Source: Mycolicibacterium brisbanense
Lineage (GTDB): Bacteria; Actinomycetota; Actinomycetes; Mycobacteriales; Mycobacteriaceae
Length of the DNA stretch: 64,000 bases
Assembly: GCF_001570425.1 (NCBI RefSeq)
Contig: NZ_BCSX01000015.1
Location: forward strand, 1 to 64,000
Direction: 5' to 3'
Below the pieces are notes generated by a model, which was given only the letters and a program-made list of their open reading frames with translations, was not told where the DNA came from and made no database searches. Both the position numbers and the translations under genes were made by a program. Positions 8,957-18,967 of this stretch are shown one piece after another; positions within the stretch are counted from its first letter, which is position 1; each line of letters begins with the position of its first letter.

Positions 8957-9331
8957 TTACCTGGCCTTCTTCTTGCCGGCGATGGTGCGCTTGGGGCCCT
9001 TGCGGGTACGCGCATTGGTCTTGGTCCGCTGGCCACGCACCGGCAGACCGCGGCGGTGCCGCAGGCCCTGGTAGCAGCCGATCTCGATCTTGCGACGAAT
9101 GTCGGCCTGCACCTCGCGGCGCAGGTCACCCTCAACCTTGAGGTTGCCTTCGATGTAGTCGCGCAGCACGGTCACCTGATCGTCGGTGAGGTCCTTGGTG
9201 CGCATGTTCCGGTCGATTCCGGTCGCGTCCAGGATTTCCTGGGAGCGGGTACGGCCGATGCCGTAGATGTAGGTCAGCGCGATCTCCATGCGCTTGTCGC
9301 GCGGAAGATCGACGCCCACGAGCCTTGCCAT
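8957..9331 (-). CDS. rpsM: 30S ribosomal protein S13
   Basis: 124 residues, matching the family. S13 sits in the head of the small subunit and touches both the P-site tRNA and the large subunit. Visible: [39 protein letters not shown], and the basic C-terminal tail [22 protein letters not shown]. The ATG at 9331 was chosen over upstream in-frame codons because the family begins [10 protein letters not shown] and GAAGGAA lies about 9 bases before it. It follows rpmJ after 196 bases. Confidence 0.97.
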   Translation of the reverse strand: MARLVGVDLPRDKRMEIALTYIYGIGRTRSQEILDATGIDRNMRTKDLTDDQVTVLRDYIEGNLKVEGDLRREVQADIRRKIEIGCYQGLRHRRGLPVRGQRTKTNARTRKGPKRTIAGKKKAR

Positions 9332-9527
9332 GTGGCGGTATTCCTTCTTCTGGCGGAGGTCTGTTCCCAGTCCGTTCCCACGTCGTCTTGTTGTGGGGTC
9401 CGGCCTCCGTTCCGGACGTCCAGGGCTGTCGGCTATTCGCCTGACGGCCCATCGCAAGCGGCCAATCCGCTCAGTGGCACTGGGAGGTCTGCATTCAGTT
9501 GTGGGTACTGCTCAAGAGCTGGCTTGA

Positions 9528-9641
9528 TCAGCCCTGCCGCTGCTTGTGCCGCGGGTCGGAGCAGATCACCATGACCCGCCCGTGCCGGCGGATCACCCTG
9601 CACTTGTCGCAGATCGGCTTGACGCTCGGGTTCACCTTCAC
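9528..9641 (-). CDS. rpmJ: 50S ribosomal protein L36 (zinc-binding form)
   Basis: 37 residues read on the minus strand from GTG at 9641 to TGA at 9528-9530. It begins [19 protein letters not shown] and ends [12 protein letters not shown]. The CxxC (ICDKC) plus a later Cys and His form the zinc ribbon, so this is the zinc-containing L36. L36 binds 23S rRNA near the peptidyl transferase region. It lies between infA and rpsM exactly as in other actinobacteria. Confidence 0.95.
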
Positions 9642-9692
9642 GGCTTCGCGATCCTGTTCTCTCGTCTTGTCTGGTGGAACTGTTGGGGGCGG

Positions 9693-9914
9693 TTACTTGT
9701 ACCGGTACACAATGCGACCCCGGGACAGGTCATAGGGAGAAAGCTCCACTACGACGCGGTCCTCGGGCAGGATGCGGATGTAGTGCTGCCGCATCTTGCC
9801 GCTGATGTGGGCCAGGACCTTGTGTCCGTTCTCCAGCTCAATGCGGAACATCGCATTGGGCAGGGGTTCGACCACGCGACCCTCGACCTCGATGGCACCG
9901 TCTTTCTTGGCCAT
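9693..9914 (-). CDS. infA: Translation initiation factor IF-1
   Basis: 73 residues, the usual IF-1 length, with one S1/OB-fold domain: [60 protein letters not shown] and [11 protein letters not shown]-1 blocks the A site of the small subunit during initiation. The ATG at 9914 gives the family N terminus; an in-frame extension upstream is not conserved. First gene of the operon that runs through rpmJ, rpsM, rpsK, rpsD, rpoA and rplQ to truA. A sigma-A-like promoter lies about 150 bases upstream. Confidence 0.97.
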
Positions 9915-10217
9915 ACTGTCTAGCGATCCTTGCTTTCGTTTCGTATCGTGCGCCCGTGGCACCGCCACACGACCGACTGAAAACGTGAGCTGGATCGAAA
10001 GAACTCCTAAAAGTTCCAGGACAGGGCACGCAAAGAGTCGGCGCGGAAGCCGCACCGTTGGTCCACACTACCCTTTGTTGGGGCTGCGCCAAAATCACCG
10101 CTGGCCAGCGACCGCCCGCCGGAAAATTGTGCACGGTAGTACCACGCGACAGGCGACAATAGTCATAGTGATCCGCACCGCCCGTGGTGCTGACCCCGTG
10201 CCTTCGGAGACGCCCAC
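9915..10217. other. 303-base intergenic region between infA and the NfeD gene (divergent promoters)
   Basis: No open frame with coding character is seen. It holds the likely infA promoter (10065-10092, minus strand) and a leader of about 150 bases before infA. Towards the NfeD gene the sequence CAATAGTCATAGTGAT (10161-10176) is AT-rich for this genome and may hold the plus-strand -10, but no exact TANNNT with good spacing stands out. Confidence 0.5.
10065..10092 (-). promoter_or_regulatory. Probable sigma-A promoter of the infA-truA operon
   Basis: On the minus strand TTGGCG (10092-10087) is separated by 16 bases from TAGTGT (10070-10065), a fair match to the mycobacterial housekeeping -35/-10 pair. 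Transcription would start near 10058, giving a leader of about 145 bases. Confidence 0.5.
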
Positions 10218-10715
10218 ATGACGGCTGTGTACCTGGCGGCGTTCGTCGTCGGCGGCGTCGCGCTCCTGGCCGCCCTGCTGCTGGCCGACGTCGGTCACGG
10301 CGACGGCATGCCTTTCATCAACCTGACCGCCCTGTCGGTCGCCCTGCTCGGCGCAGGCACCGGCGGGCTGATCGGCTCCTGGACGCACCTCGGCACCTTC
10401 GGCAGCGCGGTGACCGCCGCGGCGTTCGCCGTGGTGCTGGTGTTCGTGTTCAACGGCCTGCTGCTGCCCTACATGCGCCGTCAGCAGTCCAACTCCCACA
10501 AAGGCAGGTCGTCCTATATCGGCCTGCTCGGCACCGTCACGCTGGAAGTCCCGGCAGGCGGGTGGGGCGAGGTGTCGTTCGTCGACACCGACGGCAATCG
10601 CGTCTTCTCGCGCGCCAAGAGCTCCGAAGCCGCCGCGTTACCCAAGTCGACGCGCGTCTACATCGCCGACATCGACGCCGACTACGTCCACGTCGTCGCT
10701 GTTCCGCAAACCTGA
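10218..10715 (+). CDS. NfeD-like membrane protein
   Basis: 165 residues: three hydrophobic segments (about residues 2-24, 35-55 and 64-84), then a soluble OB-fold-like C-terminal part (SYIGLLGTVTLEVPAGGWGEVSF, TRVYIADIDADYVHVVAV). NfeD proteins are partners of flotillin/SPFH proteins in membrane microdomains, and here the flotillin gene follows after 39 bases on the same strand, the normal pairing. The serine-protease domain found in long NfeD forms is absent. Start ATG at 10218 with CGGAGA upstream. Confidence 0.8.
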   Translation: MTAVYLAAFVVGGVALLAALLLADVGHGDGMPFINLTALSVALLGAGTGGLIGSWTHLGTFGSAVTAAAFAVVLVFVFNGLLLPYMRRQQSNSHKGRSSYIGLLGTVTLEVPAGGWGEVSFVDTDGNRVFSRAKSSEAAALPKSTRVYIADIDADYVHVVAVPQT

Positions 10716-10754
10716 GTAGTACCTGAGCACCAAACCTTCAGAAAGGCCAGCACA

Positions 10755-12341
10755 GTGTCCCTGCTGCTCATCGTCATCATCGCCGCCGTCGCCGCGATCC
10801 TCATCCTGGTGGTGCTGCCGATGGTGTACGTCAAGAACTACATCAAGGTGCCGCCCAACGAAGTCGCGGTGTTCACCGGCCGCGGGGCGCCGAAGGTGGT
10901 GCGCGGCGGCGCCCGGTTCCGGATGCCCGGCATCGAACGCGTCGACATCATGAGCCTGGAACCGTTCAACGTCAGCATCAACCTGCAGAACGCCCTGTCC
11001 AACAACGGCGTCCCGGTCAACGTGGAGGCCGTCGGGCTGGTCAGGATCGGCTCGGCCGACGAAGCCGTGCAGACCGCGGTGCAGCGCTTCCTGACCTCCG
11101 ACCTGGACGGTCTGCAGCGCCAGATCAACGACATCCTGGCCGGCAGCCTGCGCGGTATCACCGCGACCATGACCGTCGAGGACCTCAACTCGAACCGCGA
11201 CACGCTGGCCCGCAGCGTGGTCGAGGAGGCCGGCGGCGACCTCGCGCGCATCGGCATGGAGGTCGACGTGCTCAAGATCGCGGGCATCTCGGACAAGAAC
11301 GGCTACCTGGAGTCGCTCGGCCAGCGCCGGATCGCCGAGGTCAAGCGTGACGCCGCGGTCGGCACCGCCGAGGCCGAGCGGGACGCGCAGATCCAGTCGG
11401 CCAAGGCACGGCAGGCCGGTGCGGTGGCCCAGGCCGAGGCCGACACCGCCATCGCGTCCGCCAACCAGAAGCGTGACGTCGAGCTGGCCCGGCTGCGCGC
11501 GCAGACCGAGGCCGAGAACGCCCAGGCCGACCAGGCCGGTCCGCTGGCGCACGCCCGCGCCGAGAAGGACGTGGGCATCGCCATCGAGCAGGCCGAGGCC
11601 GCCCGCGTGCAGGCCCGCATCGAGGTGGAGCAACGGCGCAGCGAGCAGGCGCAGGCCGCCTTGCAGGCCGACGTGATCGCCCCGGCCGAGGCGCAGAAGC
11701 GGGCCGATGTGGCGCGCGCCGAGGGGCAGCGCCAGGCGGCCATCCTCGCCGCCGAAGCCAGTGCCGAAGCGCAGCGACGGGCCGGCCAGGCCCAGGCTGA
11801 TGCCCGTAAGGCGGCGGCCGACGCGCTGCGGGTCGAGCAGCAGGCCGAGGCCGACAGCATGCAGGCCAAGCTGGTCGCCGAAGCGGCGGGCAAGAAGGAA
11901 CTGGCCGACGCGCTGCGCGTCGAACAGCAGGCCGAGGCGGCCGGCATCGAGGCCAAGCTGGTCGCCGAGGCGACCGGTAAGAAAGAGATCGCGGCCGCCC
12001 TGAACAGCTACAACGCCGAGGCCGCACGGATGCTCATGCTGCCCGACATCCTGGCGTCGATGGTCAAGGCCACCGAGGCCGCCGCCCGGCCGCTCGGCGA
12101 CATCGACCGGCTGTCGATCATCGGCGGCGCAGGCGACGCTCAGGACGCCATCGGCGGCATCCTCGGCATCAGCCCACTGGCCGTGGCCAAGATCGTCGAG
12201 GCACTCAAATCCTCGGGCATCGACCTGCCGTCCATGCTCAACCGGATCGAGGGTGATCAGCCCGCCGCGGGCCGCATCGACGGGGCGGCACGGCCCGCGC
12301 CGCCATCCGACGGTGAGGCTGCTGCGTCGCTCAAGCAGTAG
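10755..12341 (+). CDS. Flotillin / SPFH-domain membrane protein
   Basis: 528 residues. Residues 2-25 form one membrane anchor (LLLIVIIAAVAAILILVVLP). The SPFH domain follows (VPPNEVAVFTGRGAPKVVRGG, RMPGIERVDIMSLEPFNVSI, LRGITATMTVEDLNSNRDTL), then from about residue 195 to 410 a long Ala/Glu/Gln coiled coil with many AEA and QAEA repeats, and a Pro-rich tail. The two near-copies VEQQAEA..AKLVAEA..GKKE in the coiled coil show internal duplication. Flotillins organise membrane domains. GTG start at 10755 with GAAAGG upstream; operon with the NfeD gene. Confidence 0.88.
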   Translation: MSLLLIVIIAAVAAILILVVLPMVYVKNYIKVPPNEVAVFTGRGAPKVVRGGARFRMPGIERVDIMSLEPFNVSINLQNALSNNGVPVNVEAVGLVRIGSADEAVQTAVQRFLTSDLDGLQRQINDILAGSLRGITATMTVEDLNSNRDTLARSVVEEAGGDLARIGMEVDVLKIAGISDKNGYLESLGQRRIAEVKRDAAVGTAEAERDAQIQSAKARQAGAVAQAEADTAIASANQKRDVELARLRAQTEAENAQADQAGPLAHARAEKDVGIAIEQAEAARVQARIEVEQRRSEQAQAALQADVIAPAEAQKRADVARAEGQRQAAILAAEASAEAQRRAGQAQADARKAAADALRVEQQAEADSMQAKLVAEAAGKKELADALRVEQQAEAAGIEAKLVAEATGKKEIAAALNSYNAEAARMLMLPDILASMVKATEAAARPLGDIDRLSIIGGAGDAQDAIGGILGISPLAVAKIVEALKSSGIDLPSMLNRIEGDQPAAGRIDGAARPAPPSDGEAAASLKQ

Positions 12342-12394
12342 CTGCCGACCTAGGCGAGAAAATCGCTGGCAGCGGGGCGCATAATTGGAGCGAT

Positions 12395-14086
12395 ATGACT
12401 GGACCCGCGCCCGCGCCCCGTAAGCCAGTGATCCTCACCGTCGACGACGATCCCGCCGTCTCCCGTGCTGTCGCGCGCGATCTGCGCCGGCACTACGGCG
12501 AGCGGTACCGGATCATGCGCGCCGAGTCCGGTCTGGATGCCCTGGAGACCCTGCATGAGCTGAAACTGCGCGGTGACACCGTCGCAGTGTTCGTGGCCGA
12601 CTACCGGATGCCGCAGATGAGCGGTATCGAGTTCCTGGAATCGGCCATGGACCTCTACCCCATGGCCCGGCGCGTGTTGCTGACGGCGTATGCCGACACG
12701 ACCGCGGCCATCGACGCCATCAACGTCGTCGACCTGGACCATTACCTGCTCAAGCCGTGGGATCCGCCGGAGGAGAAGCTCTACCCCGTCATCGACGGGC
12801 TGCTGGAGGCCTGGCACGCGGTCGGCGACCGGGCCATCCCGCACACCAAGGTCATCGGCCATCAGTGGAGCGCCCGGTCCTGGGAGGTCCGCCAGTTCCT
12901 GGCCCGCAACCAGCACACGTATCGGGCGTTCACGTCCGACGAGCCCAAGGGCAGGCAGCTGCTCGAGGCCGCGGGCCTGGACGGTCGACAACTTCCCGTG
13001 GTCATCACCGAAGGTGGTCAGACGTTGGTCGAGCCTTCCGACGGTGAACTGGCCGACATGCTGGGCCTGTCCACCAGCCCGTCGCTGACGATGTACGACC
13101 TGGCCGTGATCGGCGGTGGCCCCGCCGGGCTGGCCGCCGCGGTCTACGGCGCGTCGGAGGGGCTCAAGACGGTCCTGATCGAGGGCACCACGACGGGTGG
13201 CCAGGCCGGGCGCAGCTCCCGTATCGAGAACTACCTGGGCTTCCCGACCGGAGTGTCGGGCGCCGAGCTGGCCACCTCGGCCCGCAGGCAGGCCGAGCGC
13301 TTCGGCGCCGAGGTCATCACCACCCGCGAAGCCACCGCGCTCGATGTCGCCGGCGCCGCACGCACCATCACCTTCGCGGACGGCGACACCATCGGCGCCC
13401 GGGCGGTGATCCTGGCCACGGGCGTCGAGTATCGGCAGCTGCCGGTGCCGGGGTGCTGGGACGATCCGGTCAATCCGCTCAACTACGTCGGCCGCGGCGT
13501 CTACTACGGCGCCTCGGTCTCGCAGGCCTCGGAGTGCCAGGGTGAGGACGTCTACATTGTGGGCGGCGCCAACTCGGCCGGGCAGGCGGCGATGTTCATG
13601 TCGCGCGAAGCCAAGTCGGTGACGCTGCTGGTGCGTGGGCCGTCGCTGGAGGCGTCGATGTCCTACTACCTGATCCAGCAGATCGAACAGACCCCCAATA
13701 TCCACGTCCGCACGTGTACCGAGGTGGTCGAGGCCATCGGCGAAGACGATCACCTCATCGGGCTCGTGCTGCACGACAAGCGCACGGGTGAGCGGGAAAG
13801 GGTGAGTTCGACGCGGATGTGCTGCTTCATCGGCGCCACTCCGCGCACCGAATGGCTCGACGGTGTGGTGGCCCGCGACGACCACGGCTTCATCCTGGCC
13901 GGTCCGGACCTGCGCGATGTCTGCGGCTGGACGCTGGAACGTCCTCCGCATCACCTGGAAACAAGTGTGCCCGGTGTGTTTGTTGCAGGTGATGTGCGTG
14001 CCGAGTCAGCCAAACGGGTGGCCGCCGCCGTCGGCGAAGGGTCGATGGCGGTGATGTTGGTGCACCGTTATCTGGCGGAGGCCTGA
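12395..14086 (+). CDS. Response-regulator/glutaredoxin-like/thioredoxin-reductase-like fusion flavoprotein
   Basis: 563 residues in three parts. Residues 10-125 are a receiver domain with all key positions: D17-D19, phosphoacceptor D69 (FVADYRMP), T97 and K120. Residues about 150-225 resemble a glutaredoxin fold (TKVIGHQWSARSWEVRQFLARN, LPVVITEGG, ELADMLGL), but the usual CxxC position reads SARS. From 233 on is an FAD/NAD(P)H oxidoreductase of thioredoxin-reductase type (AVIGGGPAGLAAAVYG, GVEYRQLPVPG, YIVGGANSAGQAA, VFVAGDVR), yet the CATC redox site reads GASV (372-375). So it likely binds FAD and NAD(P)H but cannot do cysteine relay. The kinase gene follows 3 bases later. Confidence 0.85.
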   Translation: MTGPAPAPRKPVILTVDDDPAVSRAVARDLRRHYGERYRIMRAESGLDALETLHELKLRGDTVAVFVADYRMPQMSGIEFLESAMDLYPMARRVLLTAYADTTAAIDAINVVDLDHYLLKPWDPPEEKLYPVIDGLLEAWHAVGDRAIPHTKVIGHQWSARSWEVRQFLARNQHTYRAFTSDEPKGRQLLEAAGLDGRQLPVVITEGGQTLVEPSDGELADMLGLSTSPSLTMYDLAVIGGGPAGLAAAVYGASEGLKTVLIEGTTTGGQAGRSSRIENYLGFPTGVSGAELATSARRQAERFGAEVITTREATALDVAGAARTITFADGDTIGARAVILATGVEYRQLPVPGCWDDPVNPLNYVGRGVYYGASVSQASECQGEDVYIVGGANSAGQAAMFMSREAKSVTLLVRGPSLEASMSYYLIQQIEQTPNIHVRTCTEVVEAIGEDDHLIGLVLHDKRTGERERVSSTRMCCFIGATPRTEWLDGVVARDDHGFILAGPDLRDVCGWTLERPPHHLETSVPGVFVAGDVRAESAKRVAAAVGEGSMAVMLVHRYLAEA

Positions 14087-14089
14087 GGA

Positions 14090-15562
14090 ATGACAACGAT
14101 GGGCGAAGGCTGCGTGCGCGAAGAACTACGGACCCTGTTTCTGTTCGAATCGCTGAGCGACGAACAACTCGACATCCTGTGTGCCAACGGTCATATCGCG
14201 ACGTTCGAGCCAGGCCCGGTCTGCACCGAGGGTGAGCCGGCCACGTGCTTCTACGTCATGATCGAGGGCGAGCTCGTGATGACCATGAAGTCAGGCGGCA
14301 TCGACATCGAGACCAACCGCACCTCGATGCGCGGCGTCTACTGCGGTGCCTGGTCGGCCTACATCCCGGGCGAGCAGCCCGTATACGAGGCATCCGTCCG
14401 GGTGACCAAGCCGTCGCGGTTTTTCGTGCTCGACGCCAAGGCCTACGCCGATTTCATGCGCACCGAATTCCCGATGGCGGTGCACCTCCTGGAGGGCCAC
14501 AAGGTCGGCGGTCTGCGACGCCGCCAGATCATCGGCCAGCGGGAGAAACTCCTTGCCCTCGGCCAACTTTCGGCCGGTTTGACCCACCAGCTCAACAATC
14601 CCGCCGCGGCGACCGCGCGCGCGGTCGCGGATCTGCGCGACCGCATCGGCAAGATGCGCCACAAGCTGGCGATGCTCGGCGACGGGCACGTCCCGCCCGC
14701 CGCGTTGCGCGAGCTGGTCAGCATCCAGGACCGGGTGGCCGAGCAGATCGCCAAACACAAGGCGCAGGATCTGACCGCGCTGGAGGCCTCCGACCGGGAG
14801 GAGCAGATCGGCGAGTGGCTCGAAGAACGCGGAATCACCAGTGCTTGGGATTACGCACCGACGTTCGTCGACGCCGGGCTGGACATCGACTGGTTCGAGA
14901 GTGTCGCGGCCTCCCTCGAGGACGTCGATGCCACGGCGTCCTTCATGAGCGCGATCGGGTGGCTGCGCTACACCATCGAGACCGAATTGCTGATGAATCA
15001 GATCGCCGAGGCGAGCAAGCGCATATCGGCCCTGCTGGCCGGCGCCAAGCAGTACTCGCAGATGGACCGCGCGCCGTACCAGACTGCCGACATCCACGAG
15101 CTGCTGCACAGCACGCTGATGATGTTCGGCGACCGGATCGGTAAGGAAGGCAAGGGCGTTCGACTCGTCAAGGACTGGGACAAGTCACTGCCCGAGCTGG
15201 CCTGCTATCCGGGCGACCTCAACCAGGTGTGGACCAACATCATCGACAACGCGATCCAGGCGATGAACGGCGAAGGCACGCTGACGGTCCGAACCGGCCG
15301 CGACGGCGATCTGGTCCGCGTGGAGATCTGCGACGACGGCCCGGGCATACCCGCCGACATCGTCGAGCGGATCTTCACACCGTTCTTCACGACGAAACCG
15401 TTCGGCGAGGGCACCGGTCTCGGCCTGGATCTCGCGTGGCGGATCGTCGTCGAAAAGCACAGTGGTGATCTGCGTGTGCAGTCCGAGCCGGGCAACACCC
15501 GGTTCATCGTGTTGCTGCCGTTGGAGGCACCCGCCCCCGAAGACCTGCCTGCGTCGGCGTAA
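14090..15562 (+). CDS. Histidine kinase with N-terminal cyclic-nucleotide-binding-like domain
   Basis: 490 residues, soluble. Residues 10-130 form a cNMP-binding/CRP-like sensor domain (LFLFESLSDEQLDILCANG, FEPGPVCTEGEPATCFYVMIEGEL). A HisKA-type helix holds LSAGLTHQLNNPAAA with H166 as phosphorylation site. The C-terminal ATPase domain has the N box (NIIDNAIQAM), G1 (DDGPGIP), F box (FTPFFTTKPFGEG) and G2 (GTGLGLDLAWRI). There is no membrane segment. It probably phosphorylates the receiver domain of the upstream flavoprotein, with which it is co-transcribed (3-base gap). What the sensor domain binds is unknown; classic phosphate-binding-cassette Arg is not obvious. Confidence 0.85.
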   Translation: MTTMGEGCVREELRTLFLFESLSDEQLDILCANGHIATFEPGPVCTEGEPATCFYVMIEGELVMTMKSGGIDIETNRTSMRGVYCGAWSAYIPGEQPVYEASVRVTKPSRFFVLDAKAYADFMRTEFPMAVHLLEGHKVGGLRRRQIIGQREKLLALGQLSAGLTHQLNNPAAATARAVADLRDRIGKMRHKLAMLGDGHVPPAALRELVSIQDRVAEQIAKHKAQDLTALEASDREEQIGEWLEERGITSAWDYAPTFVDAGLDIDWFESVAASLEDVDATASFMSAIGWLRYTIETELLMNQIAEASKRISALLAGAKQYSQMDRAPYQTADIHELLHSTLMMFGDRIGKEGKGVRLVKDWDKSLPELACYPGDLNQVWTNIIDNAIQAMNGEGTLTVRTGRDGDLVRVEICDDGPGIPADIVERIFTPFFTTKPFGEGTGLGLDLAWRIVVEKHSGDLRVQSEPGNTRFIVLLPLEAPAPEDLPASA

Positions 15563-15634
15563 ATAGCCAAAGCGCGTGAGAATCAGCCTGAATTTTTCGG
15601 AATAGCGGTCGGGCGACGACGGGTTGACCCGACC

Positions 15635-16495
15635 ATGACTGACATCACAGGCGCCAAGCCTGACCTCGGTAGTTTCGGCGTTTTCGGGCACTACTCGCAG
15701 TTCCAGCCGCTGGCGGCTGAACAGTTGCAGGAGATCGAAGCTCTCGGCTATCGCGCGATCTGGGCGGGTGGCTCGCCGCCCGCCGAGCTGGACTGGGTCG
15801 ATCCCATCCTCGAGAAGACCACCAACCTGAAGGTCGCGACGGGCATCGTCAACATCTGGACCGCCGACGCCGGGCCGGTCGCCGAGTCTTACCACCGCAT
15901 CGAGTCCTCCCATCCGGGCCGGTTCCTCCTGGGCATCGGGGTGGGACATCGTGAAGCCATCGGCGAATACCGCAAACCGCTCGACGCCCTCACCGACTAT
16001 CTGGACAAGCTCGACGAGTACGGCGTTCCCAAGCAACGCCGCGTGGTGGCCGCGCTCGGGCCCAAGGTCTTGCAGTTGTCGGCCGAACGCTCCGCCGGTG
16101 CCCACCCGTACCTGACCACGCCCGAGCACACCGCGCAGGCCCGCGAGATCATCGGGCCCGACGCGTTCCTCGCGCCGGAACACAAGGTGGTGCTGACCAC
16201 CGACGCCGAGAAGGCCCGCGCGGCCGGCCGCAAGGCACTCGACCTCTACCTCGGCCTCACCAATTACCTCAACAACTTCAAGCGGCTCGGCTTCACCGAT
16301 GCCGATCTGGCCAAGCCCGGCAGCGATACGTTCATCGACGCCGTGGTTGCGCATGGCACCGTCGACGATGTGGCGGCGCGCCTCAAAGAGCACCGCGAGG
16401 CCGGCGCGGACCACGTGCCCGTGCAGGTCCTCACCTCGCCCGACAAACTGGTACCGGTACTTGCCGAACTTGCCGGGCCGCTGGGCCTCAAGTAA
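15635..16495 (+). CDS. LLM-class F420-dependent oxidoreductase, copy 1
   Basis: 286 residues of the luciferase-like monooxygenase (TIM barrel) superfamily, in the mycobacterial branch that uses F420 (TIGR03620-like). Landmarks: LQEIEALGYRAIWAGGSPPAELDWV, LKVATGIVNIWTADAGPVAESYHRI, RFLLGIGVGHREAIGEYRKP, and AERSAGAHPYLTTPEHTAQAREIIG. The substrate is not predictable. ATG at 15635; the sequence before it (GGGTTGACCCGACC) has no clear ribosome site. It is followed after 15 bases by a paralogue; a related gene sits between infA and rmlB in M. tuberculosis, so position is conserved. Confidence 0.87.
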   Translation: MTDITGAKPDLGSFGVFGHYSQFQPLAAEQLQEIEALGYRAIWAGGSPPAELDWVDPILEKTTNLKVATGIVNIWTADAGPVAESYHRIESSHPGRFLLGIGVGHREAIGEYRKPLDALTDYLDKLDEYGVPKQRRVVAALGPKVLQLSAERSAGAHPYLTTPEHTAQAREIIGPDAFLAPEHKVVLTTDAEKARAAGRKALDLYLGLTNYLNNFKRLGFTDADLAKPGSDTFIDAVVAHGTVDDVAARLKEHREAGADHVPVQVLTSPDKLVPVLAELAGPLGLK

Positions 16496-16510
16496 TCGAA
16501 AGGGACGCGA

Positions 16511-17356
16511 ATGAGCTTGAACCTGGGCCGCTTTGGAGTGTGGACGTTCGGTGCACCGAAGCCCGAGCAGGCCGCCGAGATCGAGAAGCTGGGCTACGGC
16601 GCCGTGTGGCCAGGTGGTTCGCCTGCCGCCGATCTGGCGTTCGTCGAACCGATCCTGGCGGCGACCGACACGCTGCAGGTTGCCACGGGCATCGTCAATG
16701 TGTGGACGGCCCCGGCAAAGCAGGTGGCCGAGTCCTATCACCGCATCGAGGCGGCACACCCGGGCCGGTTCATCCTCGGTATCGGCATCGGTCATCCCGA
16801 ACACACGCAGGAGTACCGCAAGCCCTATGACGTGCTGGTCGAGTACCTCGACGCGCTCGACGAGCTGGAGGTGCCGAAGGAGCGGCGTGTGGTGGCGGCG
16901 CTGGGCCCCAAGGTGCTGAAGCTGGCCGCGGACCGCAGCGCGGGCGCACATCCGTACCTGACGACTCCCGAGCACACCGCGCAGGCCCGCGAGCTCATCG
17001 GGCCCGGCGTGTTTCTCGCACCCGAGCACAAGGTGGTGCTGACCGACGGATCGGAGCAGCAGGCGGAGGCGGCCCGCGCGGTCGGCCGGGAGACCGTCGA
17101 TTTCTATCTGAATCTCAGCAACTACCTGAACAACTGGCGCCGGTTGGGATTCAGCGAAGATGACATCGCCAAGCCCGGCAGCAACCGTCTGATCGATGCG
17201 GTCGTCGCTCACGGCACGCCCGATGACGTTGCGGCGCGTTTGCGGCAACACCTCGACGCGGGCGCCGACCACGTGGCGATCCAGGTGCTCGGCGGATGGG
17301 ACAAGCTGCTCGGAACGCTGACAGAGCTGGCAGGCCCGCTCGGCCTGAAAGGCTGA
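16511..17356 (+). CDS. LLM-class F420-dependent oxidoreductase, copy 2
   Basis: 281 residues, paralogous to the preceding gene over its full length: IEKLGYGAVWPGGSPAADLAFVEPI, LQVATGIVNVWTAPAKQVAESYHRI, RFILGIGIGHPEHTQEYRKP, DRSAGAHPYLTTPEHTAQAREL. Both copies keep the same loop structure, so they arose by tandem duplication and may act on related substrates or as a heterodimer. Start ATG at 16511 with GAAAGGGA 6 bases before it. Co-transcribed with copy 1; rmlB follows after 25 bases but with its own -10 element. Confidence 0.87.
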   Translation: MSLNLGRFGVWTFGAPKPEQAAEIEKLGYGAVWPGGSPAADLAFVEPILAATDTLQVATGIVNVWTAPAKQVAESYHRIEAAHPGRFILGIGIGHPEHTQEYRKPYDVLVEYLDALDELEVPKERRVVAALGPKVLKLAADRSAGAHPYLTTPEHTAQARELIGPGVFLAPEHKVVLTDGSEQQAEAARAVGRETVDFYLNLSNYLNNWRRLGFSEDDIAKPGSNRLIDAVVAHGTPDDVAARLRQHLDAGADHVAIQVLGGWDKLLGTLTELAGPLGLKG

Positions 17357-17369
17357 TCCGACAGCCCGT

Positions 17370-17375
17370 TAGAGT
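17370..17375 (+). promoter_or_regulatory. -10 element TAGAGT directly before rmlB: probable leaderless start
   Basis: TAGAGT (TANNNT) is followed by six bases and the ATG at 17382. There is no ribosome site, so rmlB is probably translated from a leaderless mRNA that starts at its ATG. Confidence 0.5.
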
Positions 17376-17378
17376 TGA

Positions 17379-18963
<1,585 letters not shown>

Positions 18964-18967
<4 letters not shown>

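Noticed and set aside
11800..12000. Internal repeats in the flotillin gene as a possible recombination site
   Set aside because: The near repeats encode the coiled-coil units VEQQAEA..KLVAEA..GKKE and are explained by protein structure.
15185..17272. 695-codon open frame on the minus strand opposite the kinase and LLM genes
   Set aside because: It has no family resemblance (His/Arg/Gly-rich low-complexity translation) and lies fully opposite clear genes with strong motifs. Long antisense frames are common at this GC content.
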